In this document: one piece after another, positions 1-7,832 of the stretch
Position numbering within the stretch: position 1 is the first letter of the stretch
How the letters are laid out: each line of letters opens with the position of its first letter
DNA from: Oscillospiraceae bacterium
GTDB taxonomy: Bacteria; Bacillota; Clostridia; Oscillospirales; Oscillospiraceae
Direction of reading: 5' to 3'
DNA: 21,142 nucleotides
NCBI GenBank assembly: GCA_016296635.1
Contig: JAEDIZ010000028.1
Span: 1-21,142, forward strand
The notes under the pieces: model-generated
What the model was told of the DNA's origin: nothing
The model's input: only the letters and a program-made list of their open reading frames with translations
Databases searched by the model: none
Position numbers and translations under genes: made by a program

Positions 1-335
1 AGGGCCGCAATCTGCCGGTGCCGCATTGTCTGCTCGGAACGGAAGGCTGGCAGATCACATCTCAACTGGATGCGTCCGGCTGTCCGGTTTTCGATAAGCC
101 GGGCTTCGGTTCTCCGGATCTGGTCCGGTTTCTTTCCATGATGCCCGAGCTGGAGCAGGTTCAGTTTGTCGGTCTTTGCACCGACATCTGCGTGATCACC
201 AATGCCATGATGCTCAAAGGCACTCTGCCGGAGCTTCCCATCAGCGTGGATGCCTCCTGCTGCGCAGGCGTGACCCCGGAAAGTCACGAAAACGCGCTGG
301 CCGCCATGAAATTGTGTCAGATCCGCATTCTGTAA
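1..335 (+). CDS. Isochorismatase-family cysteine hydrolase, C-terminal part (5' end outside window)
   Basis: This is the last 110 residues of a cysteine hydrolase of the isochorismatase/nicotinamidase superfamily, read in the frame starting at base 3 and ending in TAA at 333-335. Visible motifs are LPVPHCLLGTEGW near the left edge, the DKPGFGS segment carrying the usual active-site lysine, and VGLCTDICV, whose last cysteine (codon 189-191) aligns with the family nucleophile. A conserved VTPESHENAL motif follows. Family members hydrolyse amides or vinyl ethers such as nicotinamide, ureidoglycolate-type amides or isochorismate. The layout most resembles the short stand-alone hydrolases often annotated as nicotinamidase-like, but the substrate cannot be read from this fragment. 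The gene ends 21 bases before a strong hairpin terminator. The superfamily call is firm; the exact function is unknown. Confidence 0.85.
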   Translation, partial: GRNLPVPHCLLGTEGWQITSQLDASGCPVFDKPGFGSPDLVRFLSMMPELEQVQFVGLCTDICVITNAMMLKGTLPELPISVDASCCAGVTPESHENALAAMKLCQIRIL

Positions 336-350
336 AGCAGGTAAATAAAA

Positions 351-388
351 AAGTCAGCGCAATCAGCAAAATGCTGATTGCGCTTTTG
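351..388. terminator. Bidirectional Rho-independent terminator between convergent genes
   Basis: A perfect 11-bp stem (357-367 with 373-383, sequence GCGCAATCAGC) closes a 5-base loop. On the plus strand it is followed by TTTT (384-387). On the minus strand it is followed by a T-rich run, the complement of the A-rich 344-352. It can therefore end both the hydrolase transcript and the uvrA-radC-uvrB-aldolase transcript, which converge here. Confidence 0.85.
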
Positions 389-390
389 CT

Positions 391-954
391 TTATAGGCTT
401 TTTGCAAGATATAGCGTTTTCGCAAGTCCCTCCGCGGCCTCCAAAAGTCCAACGCAGTCCTCCAGCGTTTTTGAAACGCAGACAACACCATGTCCGCCGA
501 GCAGGCAGATAGGGCTTTCCTTCAGCGCATCCTCAATGCCCTGATGAATCTCGTGCGTGCCCGGTTTTCCGTAGGGCAGACAGACAAAGCGAGTGAAAAG
601 CTCCCGCAGAGAGCAATTCTCCGGCACAACAAAGTCCTGATACCGCACGGCATAGGCCGTGAGATACGGGCAGTGGCAATGAATCATCGCCCCTGCATCC
701 GGTCTTGCTTTATATGCCGCTTCATGCAGCAGGTATTCGCTGGATCGTCTCAAGCTTCCTCCGATCTGATTGCCCTCCTGATCCATCACGCAGATCATCT
801 CCGGCTCCAGCAGAAGCTTCATGTGCCTTGACGGTGTGATATAGGTCAGCCCGTTTTCCCGGTCGATGGCGGAGATGTTCCCCTCCAGTCCCGTTACAAA
901 GCCTTTCTGTTCCAGAATTGCCGCAAACTTTGCGACTTCTTTTGTATAGTCCAT
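391..954 (-). CDS. Class II aldolase/adducin-family protein (FucA-like)
   Basis: A 187-residue protein of the class II (zinc) aldolase/adducin family, a length slightly short of FucA (about 215). Visible motifs are GNIS (25-28), TPS (40-42), SSE (71-73, the Glu matching the catalytic acid of L-fuculose-1-phosphate aldolase), HCH at 92-94 and GGHG at 153-156 with His155. His92, His94 and His155 would be the three zinc ligands. Such enzymes cleave or form ketose-1-phosphates (fuculose, rhamnulose, 5-deoxyribulose) or epimerise/dehydrate related sugar phosphates. The substrate cannot be assigned. The gene is last in the uvrA operon, 18 bases after uvrB, with GGAG six bases before its ATG, so it is probably co-transcribed. 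No sugar kinase or isomerase lies nearby to support a fucose pathway. Confidence 0.88.
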   Translation of the reverse strand: MDYTKEVAKFAAILEQKGFVTGLEGNISAIDRENGLTYITPSRHMKLLLEPEMICVMDQEGNQIGGSLRRSSEYLLHEAAYKARPDAGAMIHCHCPYLTAYAVRYQDFVVPENCSLRELFTRFVCLPYGKPGTHEIHQGIEDALKESPICLLGGHGVVCVSKTLEDCVGLLEAAEGLAKTLYLAKSL

Positions 955-972
955 ACGCTTCTCCGCTTTCTT

Positions 973-2955
973 TCAGTCTTTTTTTGCATTCTGCAGTTCG
1001 CCGCGCAGCCGGATGATCTCGTCACGCAGGACGGCTGCATATTCGTATTCCATCATGCGAGCCGCATCGCGCATCTGCTTTTCCAGTTTCTCAATCTCCC
1101 GCGAAAGCTCCTTCTTTGTCATCTTGACGCCGGACTTGCCGGCGCGCTCCGGCGTCGGCGTTGCCGAAATCTCGATGAGATCGCGCACAGACTTGACGAT
1201 GGTCTTGGGCACGATGCCGTGGGCTTCGTTGTAGGCCTGCTGAATGGCGCGGCGGCGGGCGGTTTCATCCATGGCGGCACGCATGGCTGCCGTAATCTTA
1301 TCCGCATAGAGAAGGACGCGTCCTTCCGCGTTTCTGGCGGCACGGCCGATGGTCTGAATGAGGCTCGTTTCCGAGCGCAGGAAACCTTCTTTGTCAGCGT
1401 CCAGAATCGCGATCAGGCTGACCTCCGGCAGATCGAGACCTTCACGCAGCAGGTTGATGCCCACAAGCACATCGAACTTTGCCATGCGCAGATCGCGGAT
1501 GATCTCCATGCGCTCCATGGCGCCGATATCCGAGTGCATATAGCGCACGCGGATGCCGTTTTCCGTCAGATACTTAGTCAGATCTTCCGCCATTTTTTTC
1601 GTAAGGGTCGTGACCAGCGTACGTTCGTTTTTCGCCGTGGTGGCGTTGATCTCACCGATCAGATCGTCGATCTGACCCTCGATGGGACGGATGAACACCT
1701 CCGGATCCAAAAGGCCCGTGGGTCGGATGACCTGCTCGGCGATCTGTCCTGCCCGCTCTTTTTCATAGTCTGCGGGCGTTGCGGAAACATAGACCGCCTG
1801 ATGGATGCGCTCAGTAAACTCATCGAATTTGAGGGGTCTGTTATCGAAGGCGGATGGAAGCCGGAAGCCGTAGTCCACAAGGCTTTCCTTTCTCGAACGG
1901 TCACCGTTATACATGGCGCGCACCTGCGGCAGCGTCACATGGCTTTCGTCCACGAACAGCAGAAAATCATCCGGGAAGTAATCCAGCAGCGTGGTAGGCG
2001 GCGTGCCCGGCGCGCGTCCGGCAATGACACGGGAATAGTTTTCAATGCCGGTGCAGAAGCCGATCTCCTGCAGCATCTCCAGATCGTACTGCGTGCGCTG
2101 GCGGATGCGCTGCGCCTCGAGCAGCTTGTCATGTTCTTCAAAGAATCTGACCCGCTCCCACATCTCGGCTTCAATGTCCTGCATGGCTCTTGCCATTTTC
2201 TCCCGGGTCGCCACATAGTGGGAGGCCGGGTAGATGGCAACATGGTTGAGGATCCGCTCCGGCATGCCGGTGACGGCATTGATCTGACTGATACGGTCGA
2301 TCTCATCGCCGAAAAATTCCACCCGGATGGCCTTGCCTGCCCAATAGGCCGGATAAATTTCCAGCGTATCGCCGCGGACACGGAAGGCGTTTCGGACGAA
2401 GTTGACATCGTTCCGCTCATAGCGGATATCCGTCAGCTTGCGGCAGAGCGCATCGCGGTCATATTCCTGCCCGGGGCGCAGAGAGATGACCATGTTTTTA
2501 TAGTCGATGGGGTCGCCCAAGCCGTAAATGCAGGAAACGGACGCGACAACGATCACATCCCGGCGTTCAGCCAACGCCGAGGTTGCTGAATGGCGCAGGC
2601 GCTCGATCTCATCATTGATGGAGGAATCCTTTTCGATATAGGTATCCGTGTGGGCAATATATGCCTCCGGCTGATAGTAGTCGTAATAGGAAATGAAGTA
2701 TTCCACAGCGTTCTCCGGAAAGAACTCCCGGAACTCCGAGCAAAGCTGCGCTGCCAGCGTTTTATTATGGGCAAGAACCAGCGTGGGTCTGTTGCAGTTG
2801 GCGATGATATTCGCCATGGTAAAAGTCTTGCCGGAGCCGGTGACGCCAAGCAGCACCTGATCGCTCAGACCCATTTCGATGCCGCGGGTCAGCTTATCAA
2901 TGGCCTGCGGCTGATCTCCCGTGGGTTTATATTCGGAAACAAGCTTAAAATCCAT
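973..2955 (-). CDS. uvrB: UvrABC system protein B (excinuclease helicase-like subunit)
   Basis: UvrB, 660 residues, the normal full length. It verifies damage delivered by UvrA and recruits UvrC for dual incision in cytoplasmic nucleotide-excision repair. The Walker A motif GVTGSGKT lies at about 37-44. The damage-probing beta-hairpin (YYDYYQPEAYI region, about 91-101) follows. The helicase motifs LLFVDESH and QTIGRAARN are present. The C-terminal UVR coiled-coil motif that binds UvrC lies at about 620-655 (EIEKLEKQM and YEYAAVLRDEI). The start is supported by AAGGAG spaced 6 bases before ATG. The gene is third in the operon, 23 bases after radC. No damage or truncation is visible. Confidence 0.98.
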   Translation of the reverse strand: MDFKLVSEYKPTGDQPQAIDKLTRGIEMGLSDQVLLGVTGSGKTFTMANIIANCNRPTLVLAHNKTLAAQLCSEFREFFPENAVEYFISYYDYYQPEAYIAHTDTYIEKDSSINDEIERLRHSATSALAERRDVIVVASVSCIYGLGDPIDYKNMVISLRPGQEYDRDALCRKLTDIRYERNDVNFVRNAFRVRGDTLEIYPAYWAGKAIRVEFFGDEIDRISQINAVTGMPERILNHVAIYPASHYVATREKMARAMQDIEAEMWERVRFFEEHDKLLEAQRIRQRTQYDLEMLQEIGFCTGIENYSRVIAGRAPGTPPTTLLDYFPDDFLLFVDESHVTLPQVRAMYNGDRSRKESLVDYGFRLPSAFDNRPLKFDEFTERIHQAVYVSATPADYEKERAGQIAEQVIRPTGLLDPEVFIRPIEGQIDDLIGEINATTAKNERTLVTTLTKKMAEDLTKYLTENGIRVRYMHSDIGAMERMEIIRDLRMAKFDVLVGINLLREGLDLPEVSLIAILDADKEGFLRSETSLIQTIGRAARNAEGRVLLYADKITAAMRAAMDETARRRAIQQAYNEAHGIVPKTIVKSVRDLIEISATPTPERAGKSGVKMTKKELSREIEKLEKQMRDAARMMEYEYAAVLRDEIIRLRGELQNAKKD

Positions 2956-2978
2956 GTTTTCTCCTTCAGAAATCCCGG

Positions 2979-3653
2979 TCAGTCAAAGATTCCGTCATCG
3001 CGCAGCGACACAAAGTCATCGTCCGCAACAACAATATGATCTGCCAGCACAACGCCAACCGCATCGAACGCCTGTTTCAGAATCAGCGTGGTTTCCAGGT
3101 CTTCCGGACTGGGCAGCGCGATGCCCGCCGGGTGATTGTGCGCCAGCACGACAGAGGTCGCATTGCAGCCAAGCGCCGCCTTGACGATATTCCGAACAGA
3201 CACACCCGCCACATTCACGCCGCCGCGATGCACCTGTATGCAGTCGATCACCTTGCACTTGGCATCCAGACAGAGAAGATACACAACTTCTTCCTGCTCA
3301 CCGTGGAAGAACGGAACAAGATAGCGCCCGCACCCGGCTGTCGTGGTCAGATAGGTCTGCTGCCGGGATCGGCTGAGAAGATGCCGTCTTTCCAGCTGCG
3401 GAATCAGCGCAATCAGCCGCGCCGCACTTTCTCCGACACCGGGAACCTTCAGAAGTTCCTCCTGCGGCGCCTCCAATACGGCGTCCAGCGATCCGAAACG
3501 TTCCAAAAGCGCATGGGCAACGGGATTTGTATCAACCCGGGCATATGCATAGTAAAGTAAAACCTCCAGCACCTGCACATCGGATAAGGAGTCCATGCCG
3601 CTCGTTTTCAGTTGTTGGCGCATCCGTGCGCGGTGGCCTTCGTGTGTGGCCAT
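2979..3653 (-). CDS. radC: RadC-family JAMM-domain protein
   Basis: A 224-residue RadC-family protein of normal length. It has an N-terminal helix-hairpin-helix-like segment (LLKVPGVGESAARLIAL, about 67-83). The C-terminal JAB1/MPN+ metal-binding motif is intact: H172-N-H174, then S182 and D185, fitting HxHx7SxxD, with an upstream acidic residue in EQEEVV. The name comes from an old repair phenotype in E. coli that was later reassigned, and the biochemical role of the family is still unsettled. Here it sits between uvrA and uvrB, with gaps of 18 and 23 bases, which ties its expression to repair genes. A GGAGG seven bases before ATG supports the start. Confidence 0.95.
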   Translation of the reverse strand: MATHEGHRARMRQQLKTSGMDSLSDVQVLEVLLYYAYARVDTNPVAHALLERFGSLDAVLEAPQEELLKVPGVGESAARLIALIPQLERRHLLSRSRQQTYLTTTAGCGRYLVPFFHGEQEEVVYLLCLDAKCKVIDCIQVHRGGVNVAGVSVRNIVKAALGCNATSVVLAHNHPAGIALPSPEDLETTLILKQAFDAVGVVLADHIVVADDDFVSLRDDGIFD

Positions 3654-3671
3654 AACAGACCCTCCTGCCGA

Positions 3672-6497
3672 TTATTTGAGCATTCGCTTCAGATATTGCC
3701 CGGTATAGCTTTGTTCGCAGGCAGCGATTCTCTCCGGCGTTCCGCAGGCTACAACGGTGCCGCCCTCTTTGCCGCCCTCCGGGCCGAGATCGACGATATA
3801 GTCTGCCACCTTGATGACGTCCAGATTATGCTCGATGACCAGCACCGTGTTGCCCGTGTTTACAAGCCGCTGCAGAACCTCGATCAGCTTATGCACATCC
3901 GCCATGTGAAGACCCGTTGTCGGCTCATCAAGAATGTAGATGGTTCGTCCGGTCGCGCGGCGGGAAAGCTCCGTTGCCAGCTTGACGCGCTGTGCTTCAC
4001 CGCCGGAGAGCGTGGTGGCGCTCTGCCCGAGCTTGACATATCCGAGACCCACATCCACCAGGGTCTGAATCCGGTTTCGGATCCGCGGCAGGTTTTCAAA
4101 GAAGGAAAGCGCTTCCTCTGCGGTCATATCCAGCACATCGGCAATGGACTTGCCCTTGTATTTGACCTCCAGTGTTTCGCGGTTATAGCGCGTGCCGTGG
4201 CAGACCTCGCAGGGCACGTAAACGTCCGCAAGGAAGTGCATTTCGATTTTCACAAGGCCGTTGCCGCTGCAGGCCTCGCAGCGGCCGCCCTTGGTATTGA
4301 AGGAAAACCTTCCCGGGCCGTAGCCGCGGGTTCTTGCGTCGGCAGTTGCGGCAAAGAGGTCGCGGATATCATTAAACAGCCCGGTATAGGTTGCCGGGTT
4401 GGAGCTTGGCATCCGCCCGATAGGGCTCTGATCGATACCGACCACCTTATCCAGGTGCTCCAGTCCCTCAATGCGCTCGCATTTTCCGGGACGCGTGCGG
4501 GCACGGTTCAGGCTGCCCGCCAGTTTCTTATAGAGAATCTCATTGACAAGGCTCGATTTACCGGAACCGGAAACACCGGTCACGCAGATAAAGGTGCCAA
4601 GCGGCAGCGTCACATCGACATTTTTCAGATTGTTTTCCGCCGCGCCGATTACAGAAAGCGTTTTGCCGTTTCCAGTGCGGCGGGCAGACGGCACCGGAAT
4701 CTTCTTTACGCCGGACAGATACTGACCGGTGACGGAGCGCGGCTCTGCAATAATATCCTCCACCGAGCCCGTGGCAATGATTTCTCCGCCGTGGATGCCC
4801 GCGCCGGGGCCGACATCTACCAAAAAGTCTGCCGCGCGCATGGTATCCTCGTCATGCTCCACCACCAGCACGCTGTTGCCAAGATCACGCAGACGCTTGA
4901 GCGTTTCCAGCAGTTTGTCGTTGTCGCGCTGGTGCAGTCCAATGGACGGCTCGTCCAGAATATACAGAACGCCCATCAGGCTCGAGCCGATCTGCGTTGC
5001 AAGGCGGATTCTCTGGCTCTCGCCGCCGGAGAGCGTGCCTGCGGAGCGTGAAAGCGTCAGATAGCGCAGACCGACCGCCTGCAAAAACTGCAGGCGAGAT
5101 TTGATCTCCCGGACGATCTGCTCCGCAATGACGGCCATATTACCTTCCAGATGCAGATTTTCCATAAAGGCCAGCTCCTCGGAAACCGGCAGATCGCAGA
5201 AATCCATGATGCTCATACCGCCGACCTGCACAGCCATCGCGATTTCGTTGAGCCGCTTGCCATGGCACTTGGGGCACGGACGGTCAGACATACACTCTTC
5301 CAGTTCCTTGCGCATGGCATCGGACTGGGTCTCGCTCAGACGGCGGGAAATGTTGTTGATGACGCCCTCAAAGGGACGCTCCAGCGTACCGCGGCCATTG
5401 GCGCGCTCATAGTAAATCGTAAGGTTTTCGCTGCCGGTGCCGTACAGCACGGCATTCAGTGCCTCTTTGGATAGGGTGTTGATGGGATCGGTAATAGAAA
5501 ACTTATATTTCTTTGCCAGTGCTTCAAAGTACATCCGGGCGATGGAATCGTCCTTCAGATTGTTCCAGCCGCTGGCCTGAATGGCGCCGTCCAGAATCGA
5601 TTTGCTCCAGTCCGGGATCACGAGATCCGGATCAGCGATCAGCTGCGTGCCGAGACCCGTGCAGACTGGGCAGGCGCCGTAGGGATTATTGAAGGAAAAC
5701 AGCCGCGGACTCAGCTCCGGCAGACTGACGCCGCATTCCTCGCAGGCATAGTTCTGAGAAAAGGTCGTATCTTTATCTCCGTCAATCTCATTGAGCAGAA
5801 CGATGCCGCCGGAGAGATTGGACGCAGTTTCCACGGAGTCCGTCAGACGGCGGGCCAAGTCCTGCTTCATCATCAGTCTGTCCACCACGACCTCAATACT
5901 GTGCTTCTTATTCTTATCGAGATTGATCTCCTCCGTCAGATCGTAGATGCTGCCGTCTACGCGGACACGGGCAAAGCCGCCGCGGCGGGCATCGTCAAAC
6001 ACTTTCTGATGCTCGCCCTTTTTGCCGCGTACCACCGGAGAAAGAATCTGAAATTTTGCCCGCTCCGGCAGCTTCATGATCTGATCGACGATCTGATCGA
6101 CGGTCTGCTTCTGGATGGGTTTGCCGCACTTGGGGCAATGCGGTGTACCGCAGCGCGCCCACAAAAGGCGCAGATAGTCGTAGATCTCGGTTACGGTGCC
6201 GACAGTGGAACGAGGATTTCTGCTTGTCGTTTTCTGATCGATGGAGATTGCCGGGGAAAGCCCGTCGATGGAATCCACATCCGGCTTGTCCATCTGTCCC
6301 AAAAACATCCGGGCATAGCTGGAAAGGGACTCCACATAGCGTCTCTGCCCCTCGGCATAGATTGTATCAAAAGCAAGGCTTGACTTGCCGGAGCCGGAGA
6401 GACCCGTCAGCACGACCAGCTTGTCGCGCGGGATCTCCACGGAAATATTTTTCAGATTGTTGGCGCGAGCGCCTTTGACTGCGATTTTTGTTGCCAT
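3672..6497 (-). CDS. uvrA: UvrABC system protein A (damage-recognition ATPase)
   Basis: Full-length UvrA, 941 residues, the ABC-type ATPase that scans DNA for lesions and loads UvrB. It carries two nucleotide-binding sites. The first has Walker A GLSGSGKSSLAFDT near the N-terminus, signature TLSGGESQRIRLATQ and Walker B LYILDEPSIGLHQ. The second has Walker A GVSGSGKSSLVN, signature TLSGGEAQRVKLATE and Walker B IYILDEPTTGLHM. Zinc-binding cysteine pairs are visible in CPKCG, CEECG with CPVCTG, and CEACSG with CEVCHG. The start is supported by AAGGAG spaced 9 bases before ATG and by a sigma-A promoter 33 bases further upstream. It is the first gene of the operon, with radC, uvrB and an aldolase behind it. 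uvrA is more often found next to uvrB, so the radC insertion is a gene-order feature. Confidence 0.98.
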   Translation of the reverse strand: MATKIAVKGARANNLKNISVEIPRDKLVVLTGLSGSGKSSLAFDTIYAEGQRRYVESLSSYARMFLGQMDKPDVDSIDGLSPAISIDQKTTSRNPRSTVGTVTEIYDYLRLLWARCGTPHCPKCGKPIQKQTVDQIVDQIMKLPERAKFQILSPVVRGKKGEHQKVFDDARRGGFARVRVDGSIYDLTEEINLDKNKKHSIEVVVDRLMMKQDLARRLTDSVETASNLSGGIVLLNEIDGDKDTTFSQNYACEECGVSLPELSPRLFSFNNPYGACPVCTGLGTQLIADPDLVIPDWSKSILDGAIQASGWNNLKDDSIARMYFEALAKKYKFSITDPINTLSKEALNAVLYGTGSENLTIYYERANGRGTLERPFEGVINNISRRLSETQSDAMRKELEECMSDRPCPKCHGKRLNEIAMAVQVGGMSIMDFCDLPVSEELAFMENLHLEGNMAVIAEQIVREIKSRLQFLQAVGLRYLTLSRSAGTLSGGESQRIRLATQIGSSLMGVLYILDEPSIGLHQRDNDKLLETLKRLRDLGNSVLVVEHDEDTMRAADFLVDVGPGAGIHGGEIIATGSVEDIIAEPRSVTGQYLSGVKKIPVPSARRTGNGKTLSVIGAAENNLKNVDVTLPLGTFICVTGVSGSGKSSLVNEILYKKLAGSLNRARTRPGKCERIEGLEHLDKVVGIDQSPIGRMPSSNPATYTGLFNDIRDLFAATADARTRGYGPGRFSFNTKGGRCEACSGNGLVKIEMHFLADVYVPCEVCHGTRYNRETLEVKYKGKSIADVLDMTAEEALSFFENLPRIRNRIQTLVDVGLGYVKLGQSATTLSGGEAQRVKLATELSRRATGRTIYILDEPTTGLHMADVHKLIEVLQRLVNTGNTVLVIEHNLDVIKVADYIVDLGPEGGKEGGTVVACGTPERIAACEQSYTGQYLKRMLK

Positions 6498-6530
6498 TTG
6501 AACCGCTCCTTGGGAAATCGTTATTGAGTA

Positions 6531-6559
6531 ATTATATCAGATTTTGTGACATACTACAA
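6531..6559 (-). promoter_or_regulatory. Sigma-A promoter of the uvrA-radC-uvrB-aldolase operon
   Basis: On the minus strand, TTGTAG (6554-6559) and TATAAT (6531-6536) are separated by exactly 17 bases. The -10 is a perfect consensus and the -35 matches 4 of 6. The ATG of uvrA lies 33 bases downstream of the -10, leaving room for a short leader and the AAGGAG ribosome site. No clear LexA/DinR operator overlaps it. Confidence 0.75.
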
Positions 6560-6592
6560 CAACCAAATGCCCCGAAAACATTCTTTACACAG

Positions 6593-6622
6593 CAAAAAGA
6601 GGCCTCCCCGCAGGAAGGCCCC
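6593..6622 (-). terminator. Terminator after the adenosine deaminase-like gene
   Basis: Read on the minus strand, GGCCTTCC pairs with GGAGGCC around a short GC-rich loop with one bulge, followed directly by TCTTTTT (complement of 6594-6600). It lies 15 bases past the stop of the deaminase-like gene and upstream of the uvrA promoter, so it insulates the two minus-strand units. Confidence 0.8.
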
Positions 6623-6636
6623 TTGATGCGTATTCA

Positions 6637-7653
6637 TTACAGATATGTTTTCAGTTTTTCGATAATCGGTCTGCGCAGCTGCTCCGGCATGAAGGCAGCC
6701 TCGGCTGCGTAGATGTTCATCTGCACAAGATCCCTCTGGGTAAAGCCCATGTGGCTGACGCAAAGATCATACTCTTTGTCCAGCGTTGTGGCTGCCAGCG
6801 TCATGTTATCGGTGCTGATGGTCACGCGGATGCCGGCATCAAAGAGTTTTTTCGCCGGGTGCTGTTCAAAGGACGGCTGCGTCTTGCACTGGATATTACT
6901 GGACGGACAGATTTCCAGCGTCACACCCAGCTCCCGCGCTCTCTGCCAGAGATCCGGCGCATCGTAGAGCTTGTGGCCGTGGCCGATGCGTCTGCCGCCG
7001 AAGCCGAACACATCGCGAACGGAATCTGCGGAATGCGGATCTTCTGCATGGCAGGTAAAAGGAACATCCAGTTCTCTCGCTAAATCAAAGATTCGATAGA
7101 AGTTATGCACCGGAACAACACCCTCGCAGCCGGCAAGATCGCAGGCCACGACACCGCTTCCGAGATACTCCTTCGTCAGCCGGACGGTTTCCAGGTTTTC
7201 TTCCATATTCATGTCCTCTCTGCCAAAGGACATGGCGCACAGAATAATTCCGCAGTTATAGTCCGGCAGTTCACGCAGTGCTCTGCTTCTGCCTGCCAGA
7301 ACCGCTTCGACCGCGTCACGCTGCTGCATTTGCTGCCGCTTATGCAGCTGCGGTGCAAACCGGATCTCGTCATAAATATGCCCCTGCGCATACAGAGTAG
7401 CGATCAGCTCATAGGTCACTCTTTCCAGAGATTCCGTGTCCTGAAGCAGCTGCAGCGGCAGTTCAAAGCGTTCCAGATACTGCAGCACGCTCTCACAGTC
7501 CGATGTTTTTACGATCCAGTCCCGGAATTCTTCCAGTGTCTGTGTGGGAAGCACTACATTCTTTTTCTTTGCCAGCTCCCACATGGTTTCAGGCCTCAAG
7601 GCGCCGTCAAGATGCAGATGGAGTTCAATCTTCGGGAACAAATATTTTTCCAT
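6637..7653 (-). CDS. Adenosine deaminase-family metallohydrolase with altered catalytic motif
   Basis: A 338-residue cytoplasmic amidohydrolase of the adenosine/AMP deaminase family, which converts adenosine or related aminopurine compounds to the 6-oxo form plus ammonia. Zinc ligands are His12 and His14 (HLHLDG), His202, and Asp282 in ISTDN. His225 in RIGHG is the usual catalytic base partner, and Gly175 in DLAG is the substrate-binding glycine. The usual HAGE motif, whose Glu protonates the purine ring, reads HAED here (202-205), so the catalytic position holds Asp and the preceding Gly is Glu. Asn283 instead of a second Asp is common in one clade of bacterial deaminases. It is divergent from a nucleoside transporter operon, which supports a nucleoside substrate. 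A GGGGG about 8 bases before ATG serves as ribosome site. Adenosine is likely but not certain; 'add' is the nearest name. Confidence 0.88.
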   Translation of the reverse strand: MEKYLFPKIELHLHLDGALRPETMWELAKKKNVVLPTQTLEEFRDWIVKTSDCESVLQYLERFELPLQLLQDTESLERVTYELIATLYAQGHIYDEIRFAPQLHKRQQMQQRDAVEAVLAGRSRALRELPDYNCGIILCAMSFGREDMNMEENLETVRLTKEYLGSGVVACDLAGCEGVVPVHNFYRIFDLARELDVPFTCHAEDPHSADSVRDVFGFGGRRIGHGHKLYDAPDLWQRARELGVTLEICPSSNIQCKTQPSFEQHPAKKLFDAGIRVTISTDNMTLAATTLDKEYDLCVSHMGFTQRDLVQMNIYAAEAAFMPEQLRRPIIEKLKTYL

Positions 7654-7675
7654 GCAAAATACCCCCTTTTTCTTC

Positions 7676-7705
7676 AGAATACCTCATTTGTACAACCCAA
7701 GTCAA
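7676..7705 (-). promoter_or_regulatory. Probable promoter of the adenosine deaminase-like gene
   Basis: On the minus strand, TTGACT (7700-7705) and TATTCT (7676-7681) are spaced 18 bases apart, with the ATG 22 bases further on. The -35 matches 5 of 6 and the -10 matches 4 of 6. It lies back-to-back with the strong transporter promoter at 7745, with about 39 bases between the two -35 boxes. A single regulator bound there could affect both. Confidence 0.5.
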
Positions 7706-7744
7706 GATTGATTTCCGAATCGTTCTCCGGCTCCACGTTTTCAG

Positions 7745-7773
7745 TTGACAAATTTACGAAAAATACTTATAAT
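7745..7773 (+). promoter_or_regulatory. Perfect-consensus sigma-A promoter of the nucleoside transporter operon
   Basis: TTGACA (7745-7750), a 17-base spacer and TATAAT (7768-7773) match the sigma-A consensus at every position and spacing. The predicted start is near 7780, giving a leader of roughly 50 bases before the ATG at 7833. No riboswitch fits in that leader. Such a strong promoter suggests high-level or repressor-controlled expression. Confidence 0.9.
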
Positions 7774-7832
7774 CAATGTGTATCCGATCTGGGCACAATA
7801 CTCTTGCAAAAAATAATATTGGAGGAATTAAA

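Noticed and set aside
1219..2589. 456-residue plus-strand open frame across uvrB
   Set aside because: It lies entirely antisense to a full-length, motif-complete uvrB and shows no family-like sequence; long antisense frames are expected from GC-biased codons.
3612..5051. 479-residue plus-strand open frame across uvrA
   Set aside because: Antisense shadow of uvrA; no ribosome site and no recognisable domain.
6573..6584. Possible LexA/DinR box upstream of uvrA (CGAAAACATTCT)
   Set aside because: Only partly resembles CGAACRNRYGTTYG, the second half-site is absent, and it lies upstream of the -35 box.
6801..6812. TDN instead of TDD in the deaminase as an unusual substitution
   Set aside because: TDN is widespread in one large clade of bacterial adenosine deaminases, so only the HAED change is treated as notable.
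7774..7832. Purine or other riboswitch in the leader of the nucleoside transporter operon
   Set aside because: The leader is only about 50 bases from the predicted start, with no paired helices or known aptamer core.
7776..7832. Upstream ATG at 7776 as the start of the binding lipoprotein
   Set aside because: It lies at or before the predicted transcription start and would put 19 extra residues before a normal lipoprotein signal peptide that has its own GGAGG site.
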